64,000 bases of DNA from Streptomyces sp. NRRL WC-3742. Lineage in GTDB: Bacteria > Actinomycetota > Actinomycetes > Streptomycetales > Streptomycetaceae. Below, in pieces: positions 42,828 through 51,539 of this stretch. The DNA lies in assembly GCF_000720635.1 (NCBI RefSeq), contig NZ_JOCF01000007.1, forward strand, positions 62,001-126,000, given 5' to 3'. Numbering within the stretch: the stretch's first letter is position 1; each line of letters starts with the position of its first letter. The notes below the pieces were generated by a model. That model had not been told where the DNA came from and made no database searches. It saw nothing but the letters and a program-made list of their open reading frames with translations. The translations under genes and the position numbers were made by a program.

Positions 42828-44750
42828 ATGACTACTCAGCTGCTCGCCGTGCTGGACGCCGCGGAGGTCACCCAGGCCATTCAGGACCTCCAGCACAGCG
42901 TTACCCTGATCGCCGGCAAGGTCACCGTGATCCGCGCCTACGTGAGCGGCGCGAGCGGCCCCGCCACCGGCGTGAACGGCACCGTGACCCTCCTCCGGTC
43001 GCCCACCGATCCCCCGATCACCGTTTCCTCGGCCAATACCGTTTCCCTCGATCCAGCCACCCCCAAGGACGTGCCCACCCGTCGAGCCGACGCAAGCCTG
43101 AGCCTCAACTTCGTCGTGCCGCGCGCACTGACGGCCGAAGGGGCACTCAGCGTGAGTTCGATCTCCCTGACCGACACCCTGACGGGTGCGGACGTCCCGC
43201 TCCAAGGGTCGTCCGGCGGCCCGACCGTGTGGTTCCACACGTCCCCGCCGCTTCGCGTACGGGTCCTGGGGCTGCGCTACACCATGGCGACCGCGGGGAA
43301 CCCCCCGGTCACCTACACCCCTCGGGACGTGGATCACACCTTCCTGATCAGCTGGCTCAAGCGCGCCTACCCGGTGGCAGACGTCATCGAAGCGCCACAC
43401 GCCGTCATCGACGTCATGGCCACCCCGCCGTTCCAATGCACCGACACCAACGCCCAGCTCGCCGCCATCCGCGCGCTCGACATCAGCGCCGGCGGTGACC
43501 GGCGCACCCACTACATCGGCCAGGCAGCCGACGGCGGGTTCTTCATGCGCGGATGCGCCTCCGGGGTACCCGACACACCCGACCCGACCACCGTCGCCTC
43601 GTCGCCGTGCGGTGCGGCCACCTGGGGCTGGGACTTCGACGGCACGTACGCCGACTGGTACGGCGGGCACGAACTCGGCCACACCTACGGCCGCAAGCAC
43701 CCGGGATTCTGCGGTGAATCGAAGGACGACCTGCAGAACTACCCGTTCCAGAACGGACAGCTGGCCGATGACGCGAACAGCTTCGCCGGATTCGACGTGG
43801 GCGACCCCCAGCTGAATCTGCCCATGGCCGCCAAGCCGGGGGTGCCGTGGCACGACGTCATGACCTACTGCAACCTCCAGTGGCCTTGCAGCTACACCTA
43901 CGAGGGCATCCGCCAGCGCCTGCTGGCCGAGGACTCCCTCGCAGCCGGCGCCCCGGCGCCCACCCCAGTGGCTCCGCTCCGCGAGGCCGCCCCCGAACTG
44001 AGAGTCACCACGCCGAGCGGCGGCCGCCCCGACGACCGGTTCCCGCGACTCTCGGTCACCACCGCGCCGGCCCCGACACCGGCGGCCGACGAAGCGGCAC
44101 GGGGAGCGGGACCCGACGCCGGGCAACTCGTCAGCGTGATCGGGACGGTCGACCTGACCCAACGTGTCGGTGCCATTCGCTTCGTCAACCCGGTGTCGGC
44201 GGCGGCCCAACAGCCGGCCCAGCCGGCCCCGGCCGGACAGCCGGACGGCGCCGGCCCGGACGGGGGAGTCCCGGTGGTCCTCCGGATCCAGCAGGCCGGC
44301 GGCGCACCGCCGCAGGACTTCCCGGTCACGGTCAAACTGTCGTCCGACCCGGACCCGGGGCAGGACCGCACCGGCCTGATCGACGCGGTCCTCCCGGTGG
44401 GGACCAACCCGGCGTCCGTTGAACTGCTCGTCGGCGGACAGGTCGTGGACACCTTTCGCCCCGGAGCCCCGCCCCCGATCCTGCGCGGCGCCCGTCCGAC
44501 GACGGCGCAGGACGGGAACGTCGGGCTGGATCTGGACTTCGGCCCGGTTCCGCAGGACGGTCAGACCTTCGCCACCCAGGTCAGCACTGATGGGGGACGG
44601 ACCTGGCAGACCGTCGGGGTCGGCCTGAAGAACCCGATGATCACGATCGACCGAAGCCAGTTCCCTCCGGGGACACCGCTTCAGGTGAGGGTTATCTCGA
44701 CCAACGGCTTCACGAGCACGACATCGGACATCCAGGGCTTCCAGGTGTGA
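42828..44750 (+). CDS. Metzincin-type zinc metalloprotease
   Basis: 640 residues from ATG 42828 (AAGGGG upstream). It has the full metzincin signature HELGHTYGRKH: His281, Glu282, His285, Gly288 and His291, followed by a Met-turn in WHDVMTYC. Cysteines near the active site (FQCTDTNAQ, FFMRGCASG, GFCGESKDD, YCNLQWPC) could pair. N- and C-terminal beta-sandwich-like domains flank the catalytic part. No classical signal peptide is visible, so it is either cytosolic or exported by another route. It begins 37 bases after the LodB-like gene in the same direction, so processing of the oxidase is possible; this is inference. Confidence 0.82.
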   Translation: MTTQLLAVLDAAEVTQAIQDLQHSVTLIAGKVTVIRAYVSGASGPATGVNGTVTLLRSPTDPPITVSSANTVSLDPATPKDVPTRRADASLSLNFVVPRALTAEGALSVSSISLTDTLTGADVPLQGSSGGPTVWFHTSPPLRVRVLGLRYTMATAGNPPVTYTPRDVDHTFLISWLKRAYPVADVIEAPHAVIDVMATPPFQCTDTNAQLAAIRALDISAGGDRRTHYIGQAADGGFFMRGCASGVPDTPDPTTVASSPCGAATWGWDFDGTYADWYGGHELGHTYGRKHPGFCGESKDDLQNYPFQNGQLADDANSFAGFDVGDPQLNLPMAAKPGVPWHDVMTYCNLQWPCSYTYEGIRQRLLAEDSLAAGAPAPTPVAPLREAAPELRVTTPSGGRPDDRFPRLSVTTAPAPTPAADEAARGAGPDAGQLVSVIGTVDLTQRVGAIRFVNPVSAAAQQPAQPAPAGQPDGAGPDGGVPVVLRIQQAGGAPPQDFPVTVKLSSDPDPGQDRTGLIDAVLPVGTNPASVELLVGGQVVDTFRPGAPPPILRGARPTTAQDGNVGLDLDFGPVPQDGQTFATQVSTDGGRTWQTVGVGLKNPMITIDRSQFPPGTPLQVRVISTNGFTSTTSDIQGFQV

Positions 44751-44833
44751 AGTGAAGCGTCGACGTTGTCGACCAGGCTGGTGACGATGGTGCCGATGTG
44801 CCTGCCGCCGTCGACATTCACCAACATCAGAAC

Positions 44834-44870
44834 GGCCGGTCAACCCGACACACTGTCGAGTTGACCGGCC
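44834..44870. terminator. Strong bidirectional hairpin terminator
   Basis: A 17-bp stem with a single mismatch: GGCCGGTCAA (44834-44843) pairs with TTGACCGGCC (44861-44870), and the stem continues inward to a 3-base loop. It sits between the convergent protease and alpha/beta hydrolase genes and could end transcription in both directions. Confidence 0.8.
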
Positions 44871-44998
44871 ATCGTCGCGTCCGCCTCCCCACTGGGAGCG
44901 GCCGCCAGGAATTCCCCATGGATGGCCGGCTACATGTGTGGCTGGGGGTGACCGCTGTGGGCTCGGCAGACTTGGTCCGGACGGGGCCTTGTCCTCCG

Positions 44999-46261
44999 CT
45001 ACTGTCGCGCCAGCCAGGTCGCGATCTCGTCGACCACCGCCGGGGCGACGTGTCCTGGCCTGGCGTACTCGGCTGGGGTGGCTTGGCCACTGCCGGTGAA
45101 GAAGAGGTGGTTGGCGTCCTGGTGGATCCGGATCGCCACTTCGGGCCGGTTCGCCAGGGCGCGCTGCCAGAGTTCCAGGTCGTCGGTGACGGTCACCTGG
45201 TAGTCCCGCCCGCCCTGCAGGATCAGCATCGGGCAGGCCAGTGCGGCCGCCGTGGCCACCGGGTCGTAGGCTCGCAGGTCGAGCCAGTAGGCGGCGAAGA
45301 ACCCCAGGGGCAGAAGGTTGGGCGGTGTGTCGGGCGTGAGTTCGGGGCTCGCCGCCAGCGCGGCCTGCCGGGTGAGCGCGGCGACCGCCTCGTCGGCGCT
45401 GGGGCCGGGGGTGAGGGTCGCGAGGTAGTGAGCGACCCGGACGGCCGCCTCGTGCATCGGCTGCGCGTCCGCGGCGAGCAGGACCAGGCCCGCGATCGTT
45501 GGGTCGGCGGCGGCGATCCGGGGTGCCGCCTTGCCGCCCATGCTGTGGCCGAGCAGATGGATTCGGTCCGGGGCCACCTCCGGTTGCCGGCGGAGCAGTC
45601 GGACGGCGGCGAGGGCGGGCGGCAGGTACTCGTCGGCCATGGTGAAGTCGGAGGGCAGGCGGTCCGGGTGCGCGAAGGTCGGCTTGTCGAAGCGCAGCAC
45701 GGCCACCTGGCGGGAGGCGAGTCCCCAGGCGATGTCCTTCAGCGGCTTGTTGGGGCCGCTGGTCCCGTCCCGGTCGAACGGCCCTCCACCGGCGAGCAGG
45801 ACCGCGGCGGGCCACGGTCCTGGGCCGTCGGGCAGGGTGAGTGTGCCGGGTACGGCGAGTGGCCCGGTGTCGAGCAGGACTTCCCGCTCGGTGAACCGGT
45901 CCTCCTGTGCGTAGTGCGGTGGTTGCCACACGGCGCCGTCGTGCGGATCGAGGCGCAGCCCGTGCAGCAGGCCGTCGCCGCCGACCGAGGTGACCACGGT
46001 GAAGCCTGCGTCGGCGCAGGTGACCGCGATGCGCACGCGGATCGGGTCGGTTTCGCCGGCCTCGATCACCGGTTCCCGGACCGCCCGGATCCCGCCGTGG
46101 CCGGCGGCCTCGGTGGCCCAGGCCAGTTGCAGCGCCTCGGCGGAGACCATGGCCCGCAGCGGGGGCGCGAAAAGCTCCGCGATCTTGTCGAAATGCTCTG
46201 CCCGCAGCAGCGCGGCGAAGCCTCGCGCCACCTCCAGTGCCCCATCCTCATCCATTCGCAT
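44999..46261 (-). CDS. Alpha/beta hydrolase (serine esterase/acyl hydrolase)
   Basis: About 420 residues; ATG 46261 or 46255 is preferred over the extreme upstream start, which would run into the divergent regulator. The N-terminal 100 residues are a DUF3887-like helical/alpha-beta domain. The hydrolase core follows: oxyanion region VLLAGGGPFDRDGT, nucleophile elbow LLGHSMGGKAAP (Ser in GHSMG), acid near LILQGGRDYQVT and His in HQDANHLFF. It probably cleaves a small ester. It is divergent from an ArsR-like regulator with only about 36 bases between the starts, so it is likely controlled by it. Confidence 0.85.
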   Translation of the reverse strand: MRMDEDGALEVARGFAALLRAEHFDKIAELFAPPLRAMVSAEALQLAWATEAAGHGGIRAVREPVIEAGETDPIRVRIAVTCADAGFTVVTSVGGDGLLHGLRLDPHDGAVWQPPHYAQEDRFTEREVLLDTGPLAVPGTLTLPDGPGPWPAAVLLAGGGPFDRDGTSGPNKPLKDIAWGLASRQVAVLRFDKPTFAHPDRLPSDFTMADEYLPPALAAVRLLRRQPEVAPDRIHLLGHSMGGKAAPRIAAADPTIAGLVLLAADAQPMHEAAVRVAHYLATLTPGPSADEAVAALTRQAALAASPELTPDTPPNLLPLGFFAAYWLDLRAYDPVATAAALACPMLILQGGRDYQVTVTDDLELWQRALANRPEVAIRIHQDANHLFFTGSGQATPAEYARPGHVAPAVVDEIATWLARQ

Positions 46262-46297
46262 AATTGAGAATGGTAGCAGTTGTGAGAAGGTTTGGGT

Positions 46298-46873
46298 ATG
46301 GACTCCCTGAAACTGCTCGCCCACCCCATCCGGCTACGGATCGTGCACGCGATGGGCGGAGGAAGGCTGCTGACCACCGCACAGCTGTGCGCGCGCATCC
46401 CGGAAGCCTCCAAGGCCACCGTCTACCGCCACATCGATCTACTGGTGAGCGGCGGGATCCTGGAGGTGGCCGAGGAGCACAGGGTGCGTGGGGCGGTGGA
46501 GCGGCACTACCGGCTGCGACCGGACCGGGCCGTCGTCGGGCCCGAGGCCGTCCGCGCGCTCACCCCGGAGGACCATCGGCAGGCGTTCACCACGGCGATG
46601 ACCGCCCTGCTGGCCGAGTTCAATGCCTACCTCGACCGTGAGGAGGCGGACCCCGTGGCCGACCAGGTGGGCTACCGGCAGCACGCCCTCTGGCTCAGCC
46701 CCACGGAACTGACGGAGCTGATCGGCGAGCTGCGCGCGGCCATCGTGCCAAGGCTGGCCAACTCGCCCGGCCCCGAACGGGCGCAGTACCTGCTCAGCCC
46801 GATCCACTTCCCGGTGGAAGCCCCGAAGGAAACCGGGCAGCCGACGACCGAAACCGGGCAACCACCTCGTTGA
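46298..46873 (+). CDS. ArsR-like winged-helix regulator
   Basis: 191 residues from ATG 46298 (AGAAGG 7 bases upstream; a TTG at 46292 is less likely). N-terminal winged helix-turn-helix (MDSLKLLAHPIRLRIVHAM, SKATVYRHIDLLVSGGILEV), then a helical effector/dimer domain (FTTAMTALLAEFNAYLDREE, LSPTELTELIGELRAAI). This resembles regulators that control neighbouring hydrolases or exporters. AT-rich repeats TTGAGAA and TTGTGAGAA in the short gap are plausible operator half-sites. Confidence 0.83.
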   Translation: MDSLKLLAHPIRLRIVHAMGGGRLLTTAQLCARIPEASKATVYRHIDLLVSGGILEVAEEHRVRGAVERHYRLRPDRAVVGPEAVRALTPEDHRQAFTTAMTALLAEFNAYLDREEADPVADQVGYRQHALWLSPTELTELIGELRAAIVPRLANSPGPERAQYLLSPIHFPVEAPKETGQPTTETGQPPR

Positions 46874-47097
46874 CGACTACGCGTTGTGACATCCGTGGCC
46901 AGATGACTCCCCGCCAACTCGGCGGGAGATCGAGCCGAGGCTCGGCCTGCCGGATGTCGATCCCGCCGCGAGGCAAAGGGCGGGCAGGCTGCCGGTCGCC
47001 GCGCAGTACATGGCGGGCAGGCAGGAGCAGAAGCTGCCAGGGTGTAGGCCAGTCGTCAGCCACTTGTCGGCCCGTGTCGGCCAAGGGGAGGGGCGCC

Positions 47098-48484
47098 GTG
47101 TCAGCGGATACCGCACCGACCGGGACGTTGATCAGAGCTGCCAGGAAGCAAAGGGGCTGGTCACAGCCCCGGCTCGGCCGCGAACTCGGCATCGCCGAAG
47201 GCAAGGGAGCCGCCGGTCCGGGGCGTGACCAGGTGTCACGTTGGAGACTCGGTGGCCGAGTCCCCACGTACTGGCTGCCGTACCTGATCGAGGTCCTGGA
47301 ACTGCGGCTACCGGAGTCGGGCGGCAGTTCGCCAACCGATCCGGACGATCCGGCCTCGGGCGATACCGTGGATTCCGTCATCGAGCTGAGCCGGAGGGAC
47401 GTGGTGGATCGCCGGGGATTCGTGGCCGCCTCCAGCGCGTACGCGCTCGCGGCCCTGGGGCTGCCTGACCCGGACAGCCTGCTGCGGCGTGTCCGCCTGA
47501 AGGCCGGCGGGAAGGTCCAGGTCGGCCGGGGCGAAGTTGCAGCCGTCCGCCAGATGACCAAGTCCCTCGGCGACGCGGCGGCCGAACTCGGAGGCGGACA
47601 CGCCCGGCACCTTGCCGTCCGCTACCTCCACGAGGACGTCTCCAAGTGGCTGGACGGCACCTGGACCGAGGCCGTCGGCCGCGAACTGTTCGCCGCGACC
47701 GCCCAACTCGTTCACCTGGCAGGTTGGATGGCCCAGGACGAGGGCAACCAGGACGCCGCCCAGCAGTACTACGCGCACTCCTGCCGGCTGGCCTCCGAGG
47801 CTGGCGACGCCGAACTCGCCGCAACAGCCCTGCGCGGCCTGGCAGTCCAGGCCATCGACCTCGGCTTCCGCGCGACCGCCGTCCGGATAGCCGAGGACTG
47901 CGTCAACCAGGCCAAGAACTTGGACGACCCCCGCGCGGTGGGCCTACTACCAGGCCACCTTGGCCAACGCCGCTGCCCTGGACGGCGACCGGCCCACCGC
48001 CACCCGCTCACTCGCCAGCTCGCAGACATCCATCGAACGCGCCACCGGCGCCCCCGGCGACTCGTGGGCCTCGCACTACAGCATCGGCCGCTGGGCGCAC
48101 GAAGCCGGCATGATCCTGGCTCAGCTCGGCGATTACGCGAGCGCACAGGACCACCTGCACCACGCGCTCGAAATCCACGGCCTCGACCGCCGACGAACCC
48201 GCGCCATCGTCCTGGCCGACCTCGGAACCGTCCGGCTCCGCCAGGACGACGTGGACGGCGCCCTCGCCTCCTGGAGCGACTTCCTCGACTGCGCGGACGG
48301 CGTCCGCTCCATCAAGGTCCGGGATGCCGTCCACGACATGCGAGCCCGCCTGTACCGGCTGCGGGACGTACCAGGAGTCGGAGAGTTGGACGAACGAGCG
48401 TCAGCTCTCGGACAGGCGGCCCCGATCCTGTGGACCATTGCTGGCGACGGCCGGATCGGGCTACCGCTGGGGGCTTCCGCATGA
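47098..48484 (+). pseudogene. XRE-type regulator with TPR domain, broken by a one-base frameshift
   Basis: GTG 47098 (GGGGAGGGG upstream) starts a 461-residue reading if one base is removed. HTH region GTLIRAARKQRGWSQPRLGR, WLPYLIEVLEL, then TPR-type helices (YYAHSCRLASEAGDAELAAT). At about 47937 an extra G in GCGCGGTGG shifts the frame: DDPRA should continue WAYYQATLANAAALDG, which is found in the next frame and stays open to 48484 (HLHHALEIHGLDRRRTRAIV). Either a recent mutation or a sequencing error. Distant homologue of the intact gene at 32879. Confidence 0.78.
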
Positions 48485-48531
48485 GCCGACCCTTCGAGCG
48501 AATGTGAAGACCCCGGTACGGCGCTGAGGGA

Positions 48532-48830
48532 ATGACAGGTGTCTGCAGCAACACGCCGGGACTTGCGTCGGAGCAGTACCTCTTCGGCGAGTGGGAGCCG
48601 AACTTGAGCGCCTTCCTGCGCGACCGCCTGTTTGGCCCGGGGACACCTTCGTCGACCTCGGATCCCACCGCGGCGCGTTCAGCCTCCTGGCCTCCCATGC
48701 CGTCGGACCGACCGGCCGAGTCGTCGCCATCGAGCCCACCTCGCAGTTCCACGCGTCATCGGCACCAACGAGGCCCTCCAGCGCGAACTCTCGACTTCGG
48801 AGAGGCATCGTGCTGCGCTACCACACCAGC
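48532..48830 (+). pseudogene. FkbM-type methyltransferase remnant
   Basis: Pieces of a SAM-dependent methyltransferase are spread over three frames: SEQYLFGEWEPNLSAFLRDR (frame of 48532), then GDTFVDLGSHRGAFSLLASH and GRVVAIEPTS (motif I and post-I, frame of 48591), then VIGTNEALQRELS (frame of 48632). At least two frameshifts and loss of the C-terminal half make it non-functional. FkbM enzymes O-methylate sugars or secondary metabolites. Confidence 0.65.
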
Positions 48831-48845
48831 GGGGGAGTGGACGGC

Positions 48846-48862
48846 TTCATCAGATCCTCAGG
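48846..48862 (+). promoter_or_regulatory. Possible fifth direct-repeat box, upstream of the ROK gene
   Basis: TTCATCAGATCCTCAGG matches the box at 51499-51515 in 15 of 17 bases and keeps the 11-base spacing (TTCA to CTCA). It lies 78-94 bases before the ROK start and has only a weak -10 candidate (CACTGT) at the usual distance, so it could be chance. Confidence 0.3.
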
Positions 48863-48939
48863 CTCTGCGTGGCACTGTGGGCGGCTGGCCGGGGTGCGGA
48901 GGCAAGCCCCCGGCGACATCCGAGTGCGAGGAGAGGCGC

Positions 48940-49869
48940 GTGTCATCGCCCGTAGTGCTGGGCTTCGACATCGGCGGGACCCGGATCGCGGTCGCCGCAA
49001 CCGACACGGGCGGCACCAGGCTCGGCTCGGATGTCGTGTCGACGCACGCCGAGCGGAGCGCCGAGGGCTGCCTGACCAGGGCGGTGAAGGCCGCGAGGGT
49101 CCTGATGGAACGGGTGGCGCCGGGGCGTCGGCCGATCGCGGTAGGAGTCTCGATGCGCGGAGTCCTGGGCAGTCGTGGCGGTGCCCTCTCGCCGAACAAT
49201 CAAGGCTGGAGCGGTCCGGCGGTACGCAGCAGGCTCGAGTCGGCGTTCCTGGGCGCCCGGGTCCGGGTGGCCACCGACGTCATGGCGGCCGCCCGCGTCG
49301 AGGCCGAGTACGGTTCCCTGGTCGGCGCCGACCCGGCGATCTACCTCAACCTGGGCAGCGGGCTGGCCGTCGCGATCGTGGTCGGCGGAGAGGTCATCAT
49401 TGGCCACAACGGCCTGGCCGGCGAGGTCGGGCGCAATCTGCGACACGTGTCCGATGTCGGCAGGTCGGCCGGTGACCGGATCCTGCTGGAGGAGGCGGTC
49501 GGCGGCAAGGCCCTCATGGATCAGGCCCTGAGAGTGCTCCCCGGTCTGGACGGCGCCCGTCAACTCCTTTCCGGCACCGCGCGCCATCCACAGCTGTCGC
49601 GGCTTCTGGAGGAGTTCACCGGCGAGCTCGCCTTCCACCTGGTGAATCTGACTGTCGCCGTCGACCCGGAGCGCATTGCAGTCGGCGGCGGTATGGTGCG
49701 GGCCTGGGACATCCTGCATCAACCACTGCGCCGGGCCCTCGGCGCCGCCGTCCCGGACCCGCCGGACCTGGTAGCGGCAGACTTCCCGCTCAACACCCCG
49801 CTCCTGGGCGCGCTTGCCCTCGGACAGGCGGCGGCGCGCGACGCGCCGACGAGCGGCGCCGTTGCATGA
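48940..49869 (+). CDS. ROK-family kinase/regulator-like protein without helix-turn-helix
   Basis: 309 residues from GTG 48940, with GAGGAG 4-12 bases upstream. The ATP-binding phosphate-1 motif is VLGFDIGGTRIAVAATD. Then ATDVMAAARVEAEYGSL (sugar-binding/catalytic Asp region), YLNLGSGLAVAIVVGG, GHNGLAGEVGR and IAVGGGMVRAWDIL. The Cys-rich zinc motif of many ROK glucokinases is not present, so metal binding is unlikely and the sugar specificity is uncertain. There is no DNA-binding domain, so a sugar kinase is more likely than a repressor. It is flanked by gene debris on both sides. Confidence 0.85.
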   Translation: MSSPVVLGFDIGGTRIAVAATDTGGTRLGSDVVSTHAERSAEGCLTRAVKAARVLMERVAPGRRPIAVGVSMRGVLGSRGGALSPNNQGWSGPAVRSRLESAFLGARVRVATDVMAAARVEAEYGSLVGADPAIYLNLGSGLAVAIVVGGEVIIGHNGLAGEVGRNLRHVSDVGRSAGDRILLEEAVGGKALMDQALRVLPGLDGARQLLSGTARHPQLSRLLEEFTGELAFHLVNLTVAVDPERIAVGGGMVRAWDILHQPLRRALGAAVPDPPDLVAADFPLNTPLLGALALGQAAARDAPTSGAVA

Positions 49870-49985
49870 GCCGGGCGGCGACGCCTCCTACACCACCGGC
49901 CAGGTCGGCTTCGGGGCCCTCGACCACCACACCGACAAGTTCAGCAAATTCTCCGTCACTCCCGCCAACTGGAGCGTCAGGACGA
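49866..49985 (+). pseudogene. C-terminal scrap of a secreted carbohydrate-active protein
   Basis: Directly after the ROK gene, in another frame, the sequence reads like the end of a lectin-like sandwich domain (GDASYTTGQVGFGALDHHTD, KFSKFSVTPANWS) and then degenerates. No start, no upstream body: a fragment. Low confidence. Confidence 0.35.
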
Positions 49986-50122
49986 CAGAGTCGGCCGACG
50001 CTCGCCAGGGGCGCCGGCCGACCTGCTCTGCTGCATTCTCGAGGAGGACTATGCGATCGCCGGCCTCCAACTGCTCCTCGGAAAGCAAGGAGGAGGCGAT
50101 TCACATTCAGCGACCAACGGTG

Positions 50123-51232
50123 TTAGCTGCGTGAGGCTCGATGCCGGGCCATCGGCGCCCGGACCGCCGGCGGGGAAGCCGTGGTCCGCCGCGCTCCACC
50201 GCCACCCGCGAGCAGGCTCGGGCGTCGGCGTGCCGCAAGGTCCTCGACCCATCCGAACAGCACCACGGCCGCAGCCGTCCAGACGAGGGTGCCGAGAATC
50301 AACAGGACAGCGCCACCGGCGGTGGAGCTGTCCAGCTCGAACTGCGCCAGCAGCAGGGCGATGAAGAAGATTCCGGGGTTGTGCCAGAGGTAGATCGTGA
50401 CCGCCCGGGCGTTGAGCAGCGAGACCAGCCGGTCCAGTGCCGGCACGCGGGCCGGCCAGGACATCTTCGGCTGCCACCGCAGCAGCAGCAGGACGAACGC
50501 GAACGACCAGTAGCAGTTGGCCATGGAATCCACGGTCAGGTCGAAGTTGGATTCCTCCCGGTGGGCCCAGGCCAGCCAGCCGCCGACGGCGAACGCGGCC
50601 AGCGTAATCGGCAGCACCACCCGCCACTTCAGCTCGCGAAGCATGCCGTCCCGGTGGGCGAAACCCAGCAGCCAGCAGGCCAGGTAAGTGCAGAAATCGG
50701 TGATCGATCCCGTGATCGCGTCGCTCATTCCGAAGGAATTCTGGCTGAAAACGTAGACCAGCAGGAATGGAAGGCCGAGCATCACCGCCGGGAGGCGGCG
50801 AAACAGCGGCAGCAGTACCGGGGACAGCAGGACGAACCACAGGTAGGTGCTGATGTACCAGAGCACCCCGACGAACTCCTGGCCCCAGTTGCTGGCAGGT
50901 GGAGAATTCAGCGGAAGAATCCAGAACAGCATTTTCGGGTCGGTCGGCGATGTCCCGTCCCCGGCCGTCCAACCGTGGATCAGCATGACCGCAATGGCCA
51001 CCGTGCCGAGCGTCCAGAGGGACGGCAGCAGTCGGCGGAGGCGGTGGCCGACCGTGACCAGGCCGGACTTGTTCATCGACGCGGCCATCAGGGAGCCGGC
51101 GAGGGCGAACATGACGCCCATCGACGGAAAGAGGACCGTGAGCCAGCCGAGCCCGAGCGCGTGGTAGACGATCACTCGGACGATGGCGAGCGCGCGGATC
51201 GTATCGATGTAGCGATCCCGAATTGCTGTCAC
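50123..51232 (-). CDS. Acyltransferase family 3 membrane protein
   Basis: 369 residues from GTG 51232 (GGAGAG upstream), TAA stop. About ten membrane spans. N-terminal family motif RYIDTIRALAIVRVIVYHAL contains the catalytic-type His near residue 22. Further spans include LWYISTYLWFVLLSPVLLPL and the late AVTIYLWHNPGIFFIALLL. This integral membrane family O-acetylates or succinylates sugars, antibiotics or cell-wall polymers. It stands alone beside the ROK gene, so its acceptor is unknown. Confidence 0.85.
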   Translation of the reverse strand: MTAIRDRYIDTIRALAIVRVIVYHALGLGWLTVLFPSMGVMFALAGSLMAASMNKSGLVTVGHRLRRLLPSLWTLGTVAIAVMLIHGWTAGDGTSPTDPKMLFWILPLNSPPASNWGQEFVGVLWYISTYLWFVLLSPVLLPLFRRLPAVMLGLPFLLVYVFSQNSFGMSDAITGSITDFCTYLACWLLGFAHRDGMLRELKWRVVLPITLAAFAVGGWLAWAHREESNFDLTVDSMANCYWSFAFVLLLLRWQPKMSWPARVPALDRLVSLLNARAVTIYLWHNPGIFFIALLLAQFELDSSTAGGAVLLILGTLVWTAAAVVLFGWVEDLAARRRPSLLAGGGGARRTTASPPAVRAPMARHRASRS

Positions 51233-51498
51233 GGGGTGGCTCTCTCCGAGTTCGAACGGTCGAGGTGGTCGGGCATGAGAAACGTCACAGTCCCGCATGC
51301 CGCGAGCGGTGGGACTGAAGGCAAAGGACGACGTCCCCGCGGCGCCGGTCCTCCGAATCCTGCGGCGCGTCGTCCCGGTCGGTACGGGAGCCGGGGGTGG
51401 GAAGTCCGGTGCGGTCGGGAGCGTCGCGGGCCACTTTAGACACGGGTTCCACCCCTGCCGAAGAGGTCGCTTCCGCCGCTGCGGGATGCGGGACGGAC

Positions 51499-51531
51499 CT
51501 CATCAGAACCTCAGGATCGCTCTGGGATGAT
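51499..51531 (+). promoter_or_regulatory. Direct-repeat box and -10 region of the pseudokinase promoter
   Basis: CTCATCAGAACCTCAGG has two CTCA cores 11 bases apart. GATGAT (51526-51531) begins 16 bases after the second core start, the same as at the response regulator promoter. The predicted transcription start coincides with the ATG at 51540, so the mRNA would be leaderless. Confidence 0.6.
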
Positions 51532-51539
51532 CCGGTCCC

